Shown here: piece by piece, positions 1 through 7,182 of the stretch
Numbering within the stretch: position 1 is the first letter of the stretch
Layout of the letters: the number at the start of each line of letters is the position of its first letter
Assembly (NCBI GenBank): GCA_905210995.1
Contig: CAJLZE010000026.1
Location: 1-28,571, forward strand
DNA from: an uncultured Anaerotruncus sp.
GTDB taxonomy: Bacteria > Bacillota > Clostridia > Oscillospirales > CAG-272
Length of the DNA stretch: 28,571 nt
Direction of reading: 5' to 3'
Notes under the pieces: model-generated
Told to the model about the DNA's origin: nothing
The model's database searches: none
Seen by the model: only the letters and a program-made list of their open reading frames with translations
Program-made: the position numbers and the translations under genes

Positions 1-1546
1 GCACGAGCAGCGACATCGCTATCGCGATCACCCGCGTTGCGTTAGCAACGAGCGCCTCGAGCGTCGGCGCGGCGCTTTCAAAGCCCATGTCGAAATATCG
101 GTAGTACCCGCCCATGCCATGCTCTGCCATATACTTTTCAAATTCTTCGACCTGTCCGTTCTTTATAACGGTAGCATTGAGATACGACACCTCGGGGTTT
201 TCGTATTTTTCGGCGTCCGGTACCGACTTCTTAGGCGCGAATATCGTATCTGCGGTGAAATTATACAGCCCTTCTTCAAATTCCGGCGCCGTATAGATCC
301 CTATGACCGTATACTCCTTCCGCATACCTATATTCTCGGACGGCATGATTGTGAGCCTGCGCTGAGGTATCCTGCCGATAGTAGGCAGTTTCTCTATCCC
401 GCAGTCATAGCAATCTATCTCCACTGTGTCGCCGACGTTAATGCCGTTCATTTCGGCAAACGCCGCGCTGGCAAGGCATACATCATCTCCGTTCGCATAT
501 TCTTCATCACTGAACGCTCTGCCCTCCATAACAAGCGCTTTTCCAACGTTGAAATTAAAGGTCGCATTGATATTATCGGTCAGCACCACAGACACGGAAT
601 TCTGATTCAGCTTCGTCCACGGTATTATCGTCTCGCGCCAAACGGCTCCGGCATCCGAATTCAAAAAATCCCGCCAATCCCCGTCATACTCCGCGAAAAA
701 AGGGAGCGCGCCGTCACGGATGACCCTGTAAGTCATGAGGTCATTCAGCTTCAGAAAAGACGTATCGGATGCAAGATCGGGACGCTTTGCGTTTTGAAAC
801 TTTCCGTCAAGCTCAAGTGTGCGGACGTGCCCTTTTTCAAGATCCTCGTCATATCTTCTTTTCGTGAGATCATCGTACGATATTTGTCTTAAAAAACCGC
901 GCACGATATACCGTTTTCCCACCTCAAAAGGAACAGTGAGATCGTCGTTATAGATCCCATGCGACTCGTTTATACGCATATACCTGCCGGTGATATCTCC
1001 ATAATGCTCCATGAGAGAAGGAGCACCTAGCACAACGAAATCCGCGATGTAGCTCATTCTTCCCGTCGATGTCCCTCCCTCGGGCTTTTCACTTGCATCT
1101 GTAACGCCTATGCACTCAAGCGCCAGAACGCCGAATGAGCAACTGTATTTATCGTAAAAATAATCGTCATCGTCCTTTCTGAACATGGTGCCCGGGAGAC
1201 CGTGCATGTCTGTAAGCACACCGCCGAGAAAGCCTGAATTATCTGTCCTTTTGAACTGCGGCGCGTTCTTTGCCGCCGCTTCGACATTTTCAAGGCTGTA
1301 TCTGAACGTGCCGTCTCCGTAATGATAATTCCCGTCCTTGTCTATTGAAAGTGAACCGCCTCTCCACTTCATGACCGTCGGCAGCGCTATGGTGATGTAG
1401 TTAATGTCGATCCTTGTGTACTGTTCGCGCGCCGTCACGCACGCCGCAAAGCCGATGCAGGAAAATCCCACGGCAAACGTCAACAAAAGCGTGAGCACAA
1501 CGGTAAACACCGGCTTGCGGAGAAACAGCTTTGTGAATGTATTCAT
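1..1546 (-). CDS. FtsX/MacB-like ABC transporter permease, 3' end cut by window edge
   Basis: The frame is open without a stop for 515 codons and runs off the left edge. It begins with ATG after CCGGAGG with a good spacing. Residues about 11-33 form a first membrane helix (KPVFTVVLTLLLTFAVGFS). Residues about 35-485 are a large extracytoplasmic region with repeated beta-type segments and phrases typical of MacB-like periplasmic core domains (for example 'GDTVEIDCYD' and 'RRLTIMPSENIG..KEYTVIGIY'). A second helix starts near residue 497 (ATRVIAIAMSLLV) just before the edge. This is the topology of FtsX/MacB permeases: helix, big outer domain, three further helices. The partner ATPase and the rest of the permease would lie to the left. 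It has its own promoter, so it heads a separate transcript. The substrate cannot be told; export of peptides or lipids is typical of the family. Confidence 0.75.
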   Translation of the reverse strand, partial: MNTFTKLFLRKPVFTVVLTLLLTFAVGFSCIGFAACVTAREQYTRIDINYITIALPTVMKWRGGSLSIDKDGNYHYGDGTFRYSLENVEAAAKNAPQFKRTDNSGFLGGVLTDMHGLPGTMFRKDDDDYFYDKYSCSFGVLALECIGVTDASEKPEGGTSTGRMSYIADFVVLGAPSLMEHYGDITGRYMRINESHGIYNDDLTVPFEVGKRYIVRGFLRQISYDDLTKRRYDEDLEKGHVRTLELDGKFQNAKRPDLASDTSFLKLNDLMTYRVIRDGALPFFAEYDGDWRDFLNSDAGAVWRETIIPWTKLNQNSVSVVLTDNINATFNFNVGKALVMEGRAFSDEEYANGDDVCLASAAFAEMNGINVGDTVEIDCYDCGIEKLPTIGRIPQRRLTIMPSENIGMRKEYTVIGIYTAPEFEEGLYNFTADTIFAPKKSVPDAEKYENPEVSYLNATVIKNGQVEEFEKYMAEHGMGGYYRYFDMGFESAAPTLEALVANATRVIAIAMSLLV

Positions 1547-1634
1547 TTTTCGCCTCCGGGTATTAAAATCGCATTTCCTGCATAATAACAGCTATTACAT
1601 CATCGTTGTTGTCATTAATACATTTTGCAATATT

Positions 1635-1663
1635 ATTTTATCATTTTTTTCCGAAGAGTGCAA
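1635..1663 (-). promoter_or_regulatory. Promoter of the FtsX/MacB-like permease gene
   Basis: On the minus strand TTGCAC, a 17-base spacer and TAAAAT. Transcription would begin about 80 bases before the permease ATG at 1546. Confidence 0.55.
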
Positions 1664-1784
1664 CCTCTTGTCGACATTTTTTCTTCGTAAAATATTAAAA
1701 AGCTAAATTTATCCGAAGACATCGCAACGAAATGAGCCCGTGCAAAGCCCAAGGACGCCGCTCTTGAAAATATAATTTGGTAAA

Positions 1785-1980
1785 GTAGGGGAGGGTTTTA
1801 CCCCTCCCGCGATTGAAATTTGCGCAGACTTCAACGTCGGGAGGAGCAGAGCCCCTCCCCTACGGGCTGTAGCCATGTAGTAGATTTGAAGCTCGAAATC
1901 TTGCCAAGGCTCCCGCCGGAGGGAGCTGTCGCCGCAGGCGACTGAAGGAGTAAGCCCCGGGCTGCCGCCCGAGGCTTTTT
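1785..1980. repeat. Hairpin-rich intergenic repeat element
   Basis: This non-coding stretch is built from nested inverted repeats. Arms at 1785-1811 and 1835-1863 (GTAGGGGAGGG... against ...CCCTCCCCTAC) enclose a loop that itself starts TTGAA and ends TTCAA, giving one hairpin of about 79 bases. Three small hairpins follow: 1909-1926 (GCTCCC/GGGAGC), 1928-1942 (GTCGCC/GGCGAC) and 1954-1975 (GCCCCGGGC/GCCCGAGGC), the last followed by five T on the plus strand, like a terminator. The GGGAGCTGTCGCC..GGCGACTGA phrase matches, from memory, a dispersed repeat abundant in Faecalibacterium and relatives. A spurious minus-strand reading frame of about 120 codons over it is a by-product. No second copy is visible in this window. 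Confidence 0.6.
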
Positions 1981-1992
1981 CGCGTGTATTTA

Positions 1993-2397
1993 TTATATGG
2001 GAAGGAAGGAGCAGGGCTTTCCGGGATGCTTTCTCACGCACTCCTGCGTTATCGTGTAATTGCTGTGGCACATTTTGCAGCGGCAGACGATCGTTTGAGT
2101 ATACCCGTCACACGTTGCGCTTATATACTGCTCAAGGGCGTGCTCCCCATAGATCATCGCGCCTATGGGCGGGAATTCGTACTCACGGTATCTTACCACC
2201 TTGCCGCATCTGCCGCAGTATTCCTGGTACAGCCTGTAATATTGGTGTCTTGTATTGCTGACAGATTCATAAAATCCGCCCAGTAAACCAGTGTGCCATG
2301 CATGCTCGCATTTTTCCTGGTCAACGTCGTCGGCACTTGCGGGCAGCGCAGCAATGAGCATGAGCGCCGCAATGAAAATAATAATGAACTTTTTCAC
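1993..2397 (-). CDS. Small secreted cysteine-rich protein, function unknown
   Basis: A 134-residue protein. The start is GTG at 2397, chosen because AAAGGAG sits 7 bases before it and because it begins a clear signal peptide (KKFIIIFIAALMLIAALPASA, cleavage near residue 23). The mature part of about 110 residues has nine cysteines arranged as C..H, CGRCGK, CDGYTQTIVCRCKMC and two more near the C-terminus. CGRCG and CRCKMC resemble zinc-ribbon knuckles, but in a secreted protein they could equally form disulfides. It is rich in Tyr, Arg and His. I do not recognise the family. The next gene upstream on the same strand is rsgA, which ends in a strong terminator, so this gene is likely transcribed alone from the promoter at 2583-2611. 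Confidence 0.6.
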   Translation of the reverse strand: MKKFIIIFIAALMLIAALPASADDVDQEKCEHAWHTGLLGGFYESVSNTRHQYYRLYQEYCGRCGKVVRYREYEFPPIGAMIYGEHALEQYISATCDGYTQTIVCRCKMCHSNYTITQECVRKHPGKPCSFLPI

Positions 2398-2582
2398 GGT
2401 TTTTCTCCTTTGACCTTTACATTTGAATTTTAAGTAATGCCACGGCACAAAATTCGGGACATCATCACGGGCAGCCGCCCGATGTTTATCCCTCATCGGC
2501 ACCGTGTGTTTTTTGCGGAATATGCACTGCGCAATGCCAATCCCGCTTTTTGTCGCTATATACATGTATCGTTGACATACAT

Positions 2583-2611
2583 ATTTTACCATATTATTCA
2601 CCAAATTGCAA
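2583..2611 (-). promoter_or_regulatory. Promoter of the small Cys-rich protein gene
   Basis: Minus strand TTGCAA, 17-base spacer, TAAAAT, in an AT-rich stretch. It would give a leader of about 180 bases before the GTG at 2397. Confidence 0.45.
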
Positions 2612-2702
2612 TAGTTTTTGCCAAATTTTAGTTGTAACAAAAGTGTGAACAAGCTCTGCTGATGTATTTTTTTGTTTGTATATGCCGTCTTTTGAAGCGC
2701 GG

Positions 2703-2739
2703 AAAATAAAAAAGCGCCGCCGCGCAAATGCGCGACGGC
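2703..2739 (-). terminator. Rho-independent terminator after rsgA
   Basis: On the minus strand a 10-bp G+C stem (GCCGTCGCGC with loop ATTT and GCGCGGCGGC, one mismatch) is followed by GCTTTTTTATTTT. It lies about 40 bases past the rsgA stop and closes the long operon that starts near 10480. Confidence 0.85.
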
Positions 2740-2779
2740 ACGGGAGCTTTCCGTATTGATCGCTTCGTCGTGTTATTTA

Positions 2780-3772
2780 TCACCGTTTGTTTTTTCTGTT
2801 CGTTTTATTGATCTTTGCGATCTCTTTGAATTTTGCGCGTTTGACCTCAAGATACCGGCTGTTGTCAGCCGTATATTCGTTTTCGGTCTTAAGCTTACGA
2901 TACGATTCAAGACGTGCCGCATCGAGGGTCCCGTCCGCCAGTGCCTTCAGCACGGCGCAGCCGGGCTCCGAGGTGTGAGTACAGTCCGAATATCTGCACG
3001 CGCGGGACAGCTCTTCAATGTCCGCAAACACCGCATCTATGCCGTCGCCGCTGTCCCACATGCCGAGCTCGCGCATACCGGGCGTATCTATTACAAAAGC
3101 CCCGTTCGGCAGCGCGATCAGCTCGCGGTGCGTGGTCGTGTGCCGTCCCTTGTCGTCATTACCGATCTCCCGTGTGGCAAGCCTGTCGCTATTTGTGAGC
3201 CTGTTTATCAGTGTTGACTTTCCGACGCCGGATGAACCGATAAATGCCACGGTCCTGCCCGGCATGATATAGTCGGTCACGGCTCCGTAATTCCCGTCAA
3301 GCGACGACACTGCCAGCACATCCACCCCCGGCGCGGCATTCCGCACCTCGCATATCCTGCTCTCCGCGTCGGGGCAGAGATCCGACTTTGTCAGGACCAC
3401 CACCGGCTCGGCGCCGCTGTCATAGGTGACGGAAAGATACCGCTCCAGCCGCCTTATATTGAAATTGTTGTTGAGGGACATACAGATAAACACGGTATCG
3501 ATATTGGCGGCAACGACCTGCTCGCAATTTCCCGTTCCCGCCGCCTTGCGGATAAAGCAGCTCTTGCGCGGGAACAGCCCGGTGATCACAGCGTTGCCGT
3601 CCCCCGGCTGCCACTCGGCAATGACATAATCACCGACTGCCGGGTAGTCGGAGACCGTTTGCGTCTCATGCCGGTATTTGCCGGACACCGCTGCCGTCTT
3701 TACCTCCGTGCCGTTGCTGATCTTATAAATCCCTTTTTCCTGCGAGATCACTCTCGCCCGCAGCTCATTCAT
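2780..3772 (-). CDS. rsgA: RsgA, ribosome small-subunit-dependent GTPase
   Basis: A 330-residue circularly permuted GTPase that helps mature and check the 30S ribosomal subunit in the cytoplasm. Residues 1-75 are the OB-fold. The G motifs come in permuted order: TKSD (G4) at about 128-131, the P-loop GSSGVGKST at about 179-187, a T-rich switch (KGRHTTTHREL) near 208-217 and DTPG at 229-232. The C-terminal zinc site is complete (C259, C264, H266, C272). The start at 3772 follows AAAGGAGAT. Its first eight bases (ATGAATGA) overlap the end of the histidine kinase gene, so translation is probably coupled. Being last in a resistance-type operon instead of beside prpC/stk1 is unusual; elsewhere in Firmicutes rsgA usually follows the PASTA kinase gene. 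Confidence 0.95.
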   Translation of the reverse strand: MNELRARVISQEKGIYKISNGTEVKTAAVSGKYRHETQTVSDYPAVGDYVIAEWQPGDGNAVITGLFPRKSCFIRKAAGTGNCEQVVAANIDTVFICMSLNNNFNIRRLERYLSVTYDSGAEPVVVLTKSDLCPDAESRICEVRNAAPGVDVLAVSSLDGNYGAVTDYIMPGRTVAFIGSSGVGKSTLINRLTNSDRLATREIGNDDKGRHTTTHRELIALPNGAFVIDTPGMRELGMWDSGDGIDAVFADIEELSRACRYSDCTHTSEPGCAVLKALADGTLDAARLESYRKLKTENEYTADNSRYLEVKRAKFKEIAKINKTNRKNKR

Positions 3773-4687
3773 TTTTATCTCCTTTGCTCTGCTCTTTACG
3801 CTCCGGAAACATAACACCGACGCGCAGCCTGCCGCGGCGGTATTCCGCCGTAATGCCGCCGCCCATCTTTTCGGTGAGCGATCTGGCAACGGAAAGCCCC
3901 AGCCCCGTTCCGCCCATTGCGGTATTCACCGTGAAAAAGCGGTCAAAAAGATGCGCGGTCCGGACGGCATCCAGATCATTTGCACTGTTTTCGAACCATG
4001 CCGTGCCGTCGGACGACATTCGGACGGTCAGATCCCCGTCCGAATACTTTGCGGCGTTTGAAAGTATGTTGTCGAATATACGGCGCAGTGCGCCGGAGTC
4101 AAGTGTCCGCGCTACCGACCGCTCCGACATCTCAATGTCGGGCACGATGCCGCGTCCCGAGAGCATCCCATATGCCCCCGCAAGGCTCTGCTCCAGAATA
4201 TCATTCACGCAGACCGGCTCCGGGTTCAGCTTTTCCGTCGTCCCCGCGATCACCGAATAACGGAACAGCTCCTCTGCGAGCCCGCGCATGGCGTCGGTGC
4301 GTTCGCGTATCACGGCAAGATAGCGCCGCGACCTTTCGGACAGCGGCTCGCGCTCAAGCAGATCGAGATATCCGCAGATCGCGGTCAGCGGCGTGCGAAG
4401 GTCGTGAGAAATATTCGTGACGGCGTTCTTAAGCCCGCGTCGCCGTACCGCAGCCTCAGACGTTCCTCGCGAAGGGCACGAAGCTGGCTGTTCATCCGTG
4501 CCGCAAGGGCACGCACCGCTCTGTCGCCGGCGGAGACCGAGATGAGCGTGTTCGTGTCTGTTTTCAGCCTCTCGTCAAGCTCCCGCGCCGCCTCTTTCAG
4601 CGACGCGCGGAGTGATATGATATATACAAACAGCCCCGCAGCTGTCAGCGCAAGCACGCCGATGACGAACACGACCCCAAGCTCCAT
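3765..4687 (-). pseudogene. Sensor histidine kinase, split by a one-base frameshift
   Basis: The start at 4687 follows AAGAAGGA and lies 18 bases after the permease stop. Residues 1-26 hold a single membrane helix (VVFVIGVLALTAAGLFVYII) with almost no outer loop, then a coiled-coil-like linker to about residue 85. Near 4428-4433 (GGCTTAAGAAC) the frame is lost. Adding one base restores 'LKNAVTNISHDLRTPLTAI' with the phospho-acceptor His at about residue 95, then a full ATPase domain with N-box (DNILSNAAKYSD) and GGTGLGL. The repaired protein is 307 residues, normal for short VanS/BceS-like kinases that sense peptides at the membrane. No slippery heptamer is present, so programmed shifting is unlikely. 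It could be a dead gene or a sequence error. The partner regulator at 6515-7182 has the same kind of lesion. Confidence 0.85.
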
Positions 4688-4705
4688 ATTCCTTCTTCTT
4701 ATTCC

Positions 4706-5536
4706 TTATTTCAGATCCTTGCGCCGGAAGAGCGCCATGCCAATGCCTGTCGCGACTATGAGTATGATCGCGTCATACAGGGCGAGCATTGCGGGCTTTT
4801 CGGCGTCCATATCGCCGATCTCCAAAACCTGCCCGCCGGGCGTAAAGTCCCGCATGAACTCATACACCTTCCGCTTTGTGCCGCCGATATAATTTGGATT
4901 TTTCGTTTCCGGCTCTTCGACGGTCACACCGCCCTCTGTGAACGAATAGCCCGCCAGATATTCAGGCTCGTTGAGTGCCGATGTGATGTAGACGCCGAGG
5001 AATATCAGCACGAATGCCAGAAGAAGGCACCCTGCCACCGAGTGTGCCCGGCTGCCGCACAGCATTGCAATGAGCGTAAAGAGCGCGGTGAAAGCGAACG
5101 TCAGTGCAATGCTCAGCGCGCCGTAAAGCAGCAGCTTCGTCGGTGCCGACTGTATCTTACCTCCGAGCAGAAGCCCGATAACGCCCTGCGCGAAAGCAAA
5201 AACAATGCAAAATACGGTGCCGGCACAGCAGCAGGCAATAAGATCGGCAAGATATATATTGCCTCGGCGGTGCCCCGCTATCAGCTTGTTGCGCAGCGTG
5301 CCGCCGGAATAATCGCTGCCGATGAACAGCGCCGTCAGAAGCGACGTCAGCACCGGCACTATCGTAACATAGGTGAAAAGGCTGAAATCCATGATCCACA
5401 CGGTGCCCTCACGGCTGATGCGCACGGCATTTATCACCGCCATCGATGCCCCGAGAAGCATCATAAGCACCGCGATAAGGCGGAACGCTCTGTCCCGCAG
5501 CAGGCGCGAGAAGATTGCTCTCAGCAACTTACGCAT
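4706..5536 (-). CDS. ABC-2 type transporter permease
   Basis: A 276-residue integral membrane protein. The start is the ATG at 5536 preceded by GGGAGGTGA; an upstream ATG six codons earlier lacks a site. Its first bases (ATGCGTAA) overlap the stop of the ATPase gene by 8 bases. Helices lie near residues 20-40, 55-75, 105-130, 140-165, 170-195 and 255-272. An SDYSGGTLRNKLIAGHRRGNIY segment near 74-95 is the cytoplasmic coupling region seen in BcrB/YfkM-like permeases. An outer loop (about 197-235) follows the fifth helix. With the ATPase next door it should form an exporter like those giving bacitracin or lantibiotic self-protection. The substrate is unknown. Confidence 0.88.
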   Translation of the reverse strand: MRKLLRAIFSRLLRDRAFRLIAVLMMLLGASMAVINAVRISREGTVWIMDFSLFTYVTIVPVLTSLLTALFIGSDYSGGTLRNKLIAGHRRGNIYLADLIACCCAGTVFCIVFAFAQGVIGLLLGGKIQSAPTKLLLYGALSIALTFAFTALFTLIAMLCGSRAHSVAGCLLLAFVLIFLGVYITSALNEPEYLAGYSFTEGGVTVEEPETKNPNYIGGTKRKVYEFMRDFTPGGQVLEIGDMDAEKPAMLALYDAIILIVATGIGMALFRRKDLK

Positions 5537-6443
5537 TGCGCTCACCTCCCACAAGATTCATATAAAAGCTCTCAAGGCTTTCGTCCTGCTCCTTTATGCT
5601 GTTTACGGTGCAGTTTTCCGCGGCAAGCGCCGACACGAGCGCCGTGACCGGGAGCTCGGCGTAAATATCCGCCCGTGTGTCGTCGGAAATACTGTAATCG
5701 GCGCCCATTCCGTCAAGCACGCGCGCAAGCACACTTGTGTCGCTCACTTCGATGCGCATACACTTGCGGCAGCGCGCCTCAAGTTCCGCGGCGCTCATTT
5801 CCTTTACCATCCTGCCGCCGTCGATAAAGCCGTAATGCGTTGCAAGGCGCGAGAGCTCATCGAGAATGTGACTTGAGATCAGCACGGTGATGCCATGCTC
5901 ACGGTTGAGCTTCAATATCAGCTCACGCATTTCGATGATGCCCTGCGGGTCAAGACCGTTGACCGGCTCGTCGAGCACCAGAAAATCGGGATCTCCAGCC
6001 AAAGCCACGGCAATACCGAGCCGCTGACGCATGCCGAGCGAAAAATCCCCGGCTTTCTTTCTGCCGGTGTCGCCGAGACCGACAAGGTGCAAAAGCGCGT
6101 CGATCCCGTCGTCTGACGGAAGCCCCAGCACACGGTATTGCTGACGGATATTATCCCGCGCCGTCATTTCGGGGTATATCGCCGGGGTCTCGACCACGGC
6201 TCCCATCCTGCGGCGGCAGCGCAATATTGCCGCATCGGTATTTTTTACGCTCCAGAGAGTGTAACTGCCATCCGTCGGCTCCTGCAGACCGCATATCACG
6301 CGGATGAGTGTGGTCTTTCCCGCGCCGTTGCGCCCGACAAAACCGTAGATCGAACCTTTCGGTATGCGCATGGTAAGACCCGACAGCGCAGTAAAACCGC
6401 GATAACGCTTTGTTATCGCATTCGTTTCAAGCACATATTCCAT
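5529..6443 (-). CDS. BcrA-type ABC transporter ATP-binding protein
   Basis: A 304-residue ATPase. Walker A GRNGAGKT is at 37-44, the signature FSLGMRQ at 134-140, Walker B FLVLDEP near 154-160 with the D-loop GLDP, and the H-loop His at about 192 (ISSHIL). The roughly 80-residue tail after residue 225 is the usual BcrA/CcmA-like extension. AAAGGAGG lies before the ATG. It pairs with the permease that follows at once. A 71-base gap to the response regulator upstream carries three TCTTGAC repeats and a possible promoter, so this gene likely heads a part of the operon controlled by the two-component system. Bacitracin- or lantibiotic-type efflux is the best guess from family and context. Confidence 0.92.
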   Translation of the reverse strand: MEYVLETNAITKRYRGFTALSGLTMRIPKGSIYGFVGRNGAGKTTLIRVICGLQEPTDGSYTLWSVKNTDAAILRCRRRMGAVVETPAIYPEMTARDNIRQQYRVLGLPSDDGIDALLHLVGLGDTGRKKAGDFSLGMRQRLGIAVALAGDPDFLVLDEPVNGLDPQGIIEMRELILKLNREHGITVLISSHILDELSRLATHYGFIDGGRMVKEMSAAELEARCRKCMRIEVSDTSVLARVLDGMGADYSISDDTRADIYAELPVTALVSALAAENCTVNSIKEQDESLESFYMNLVGGERNA

Positions 6444-6474
6444 AAAATAAGTACCTCCTTTGCCTGATACCGCT

Positions 6475-6520
6475 ATGATACGGCAAAAGGGTCAAGAAAG
6501 CGGTCAAGAAATCGTCAAGA
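6475..6520 (-). promoter_or_regulatory. Probable response-regulator operator and internal promoter before the ABC genes
   Basis: Three copies of TCTTGAC (plus strand GTCAAGA at 6491-6497, 6503-6509 and 6514-6520) are spaced 12 and 11 bases, one helical turn apart, as OmpR-family dimers bind. The minus strand then has TATCAT (6475-6480), which could be a -10 box, leaving about 25 bases of leader with AAAGGAGG. No good -35 sits 17 bases away, as expected of an activator-dependent promoter. Confidence 0.5.
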
Positions 6521-7182
6521 TCCCGAATTCAGTCGAAAGCCTATTCCCCATACCGCTTCGATGCAGTCCCGCCCCGTCGCCTCACGCAGCTTTCCGCGCA
6601 GATTGCTGACGTGCGTTTTCAGCGAACTTTCGGTGCAGTCGGGCGTGTCCTCGCCGATGCGGTCGAGCAAGACCGATTTTGCCAACACCTGCCCCCAGTT
6701 CTGCATGAGCAGCTTCAAATGGCATATTCCGTCCGCGTGAGCGAAACGGGCTTTCCCGCAGCGGTCAATGTATGCGACGCGGTGTCGAGTCTCAGGCTGC
6801 CGTGCACATAAACAGCCGCGAGCGGCGCGGAATATTCGCGCAGCCTCACGGCAACGCGCGCCGTCAGCTCGTCCGTATCAAACGGCTTTGTAATGTAATC
6901 CGCCGCGCCGCCGAGCAGCAGCCCGACCTTATCGCACACCGCCGCCTTCGCACTGACGACAATTACGGGAATGCCGTGCAGCTGCGGCAAAAGCTCTTCG
7001 CCCGAAAGCCCCGGCAGCATAAGATCGAGCAGAATAAGGTCCGGGCGCTCGTTTTTCAGCAAAAGCCGCGCCTCCGTGCCGGAATAGGCACGCAGCACGG
7101 CGTAGCCCGCGCGCTCTAAAACTTCCTGCTCCAGATTTCCGATAGCCTCGTCATCATCGATTATCAAAACAGTCTGCATCAT
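6515..7182 (-). pseudogene. OmpR/PhoB-family response regulator, split by a one-base frameshift
   Basis: The receiver domain (residues 1-115) is complete: acidic pocket IIDDDE, phospho-acceptor D53 in LLDLMLPG, K99 in TKPF. The winged-helix domain begins normally (LDTASHTLTAAGKPVSLTRTEYAI), then a stop appears at 6715-6717. Adding one base in the T run (GCCATTTGAAG) restores 'LKLLMQNWGQVLAKSVLLDRIG' and the rest of the DNA-binding domain through VWGIGFRL. The repaired length of 222 residues is exactly usual for the family. The ATG overlaps the preceding stop as ATGA, with no strong ribosome site, so it depends on coupling to the esterase-like gene. It should control the ABC transporter downstream. 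The lesion could be real or a homopolymer error. Confidence 0.88.

Noticed and set aside
119..892. Plus-strand open frame of 257 codons
   Set aside because: Antisense to the permease, whose own frame is open for 515 codons with a promoter and ribosome site.
1709..2071. Minus-strand open frame of 120 codons
   Set aside because: Falls on the hairpin-rich repeat; such frames are known by-products of this repeat type and no ribosome site is present.
4428..4433. Programmed ribosomal frameshift in the histidine kinase
   Set aside because: No X-XXY-YYZ slippery heptamer and no obvious downstream stem-loop; a missing base explains it more simply.
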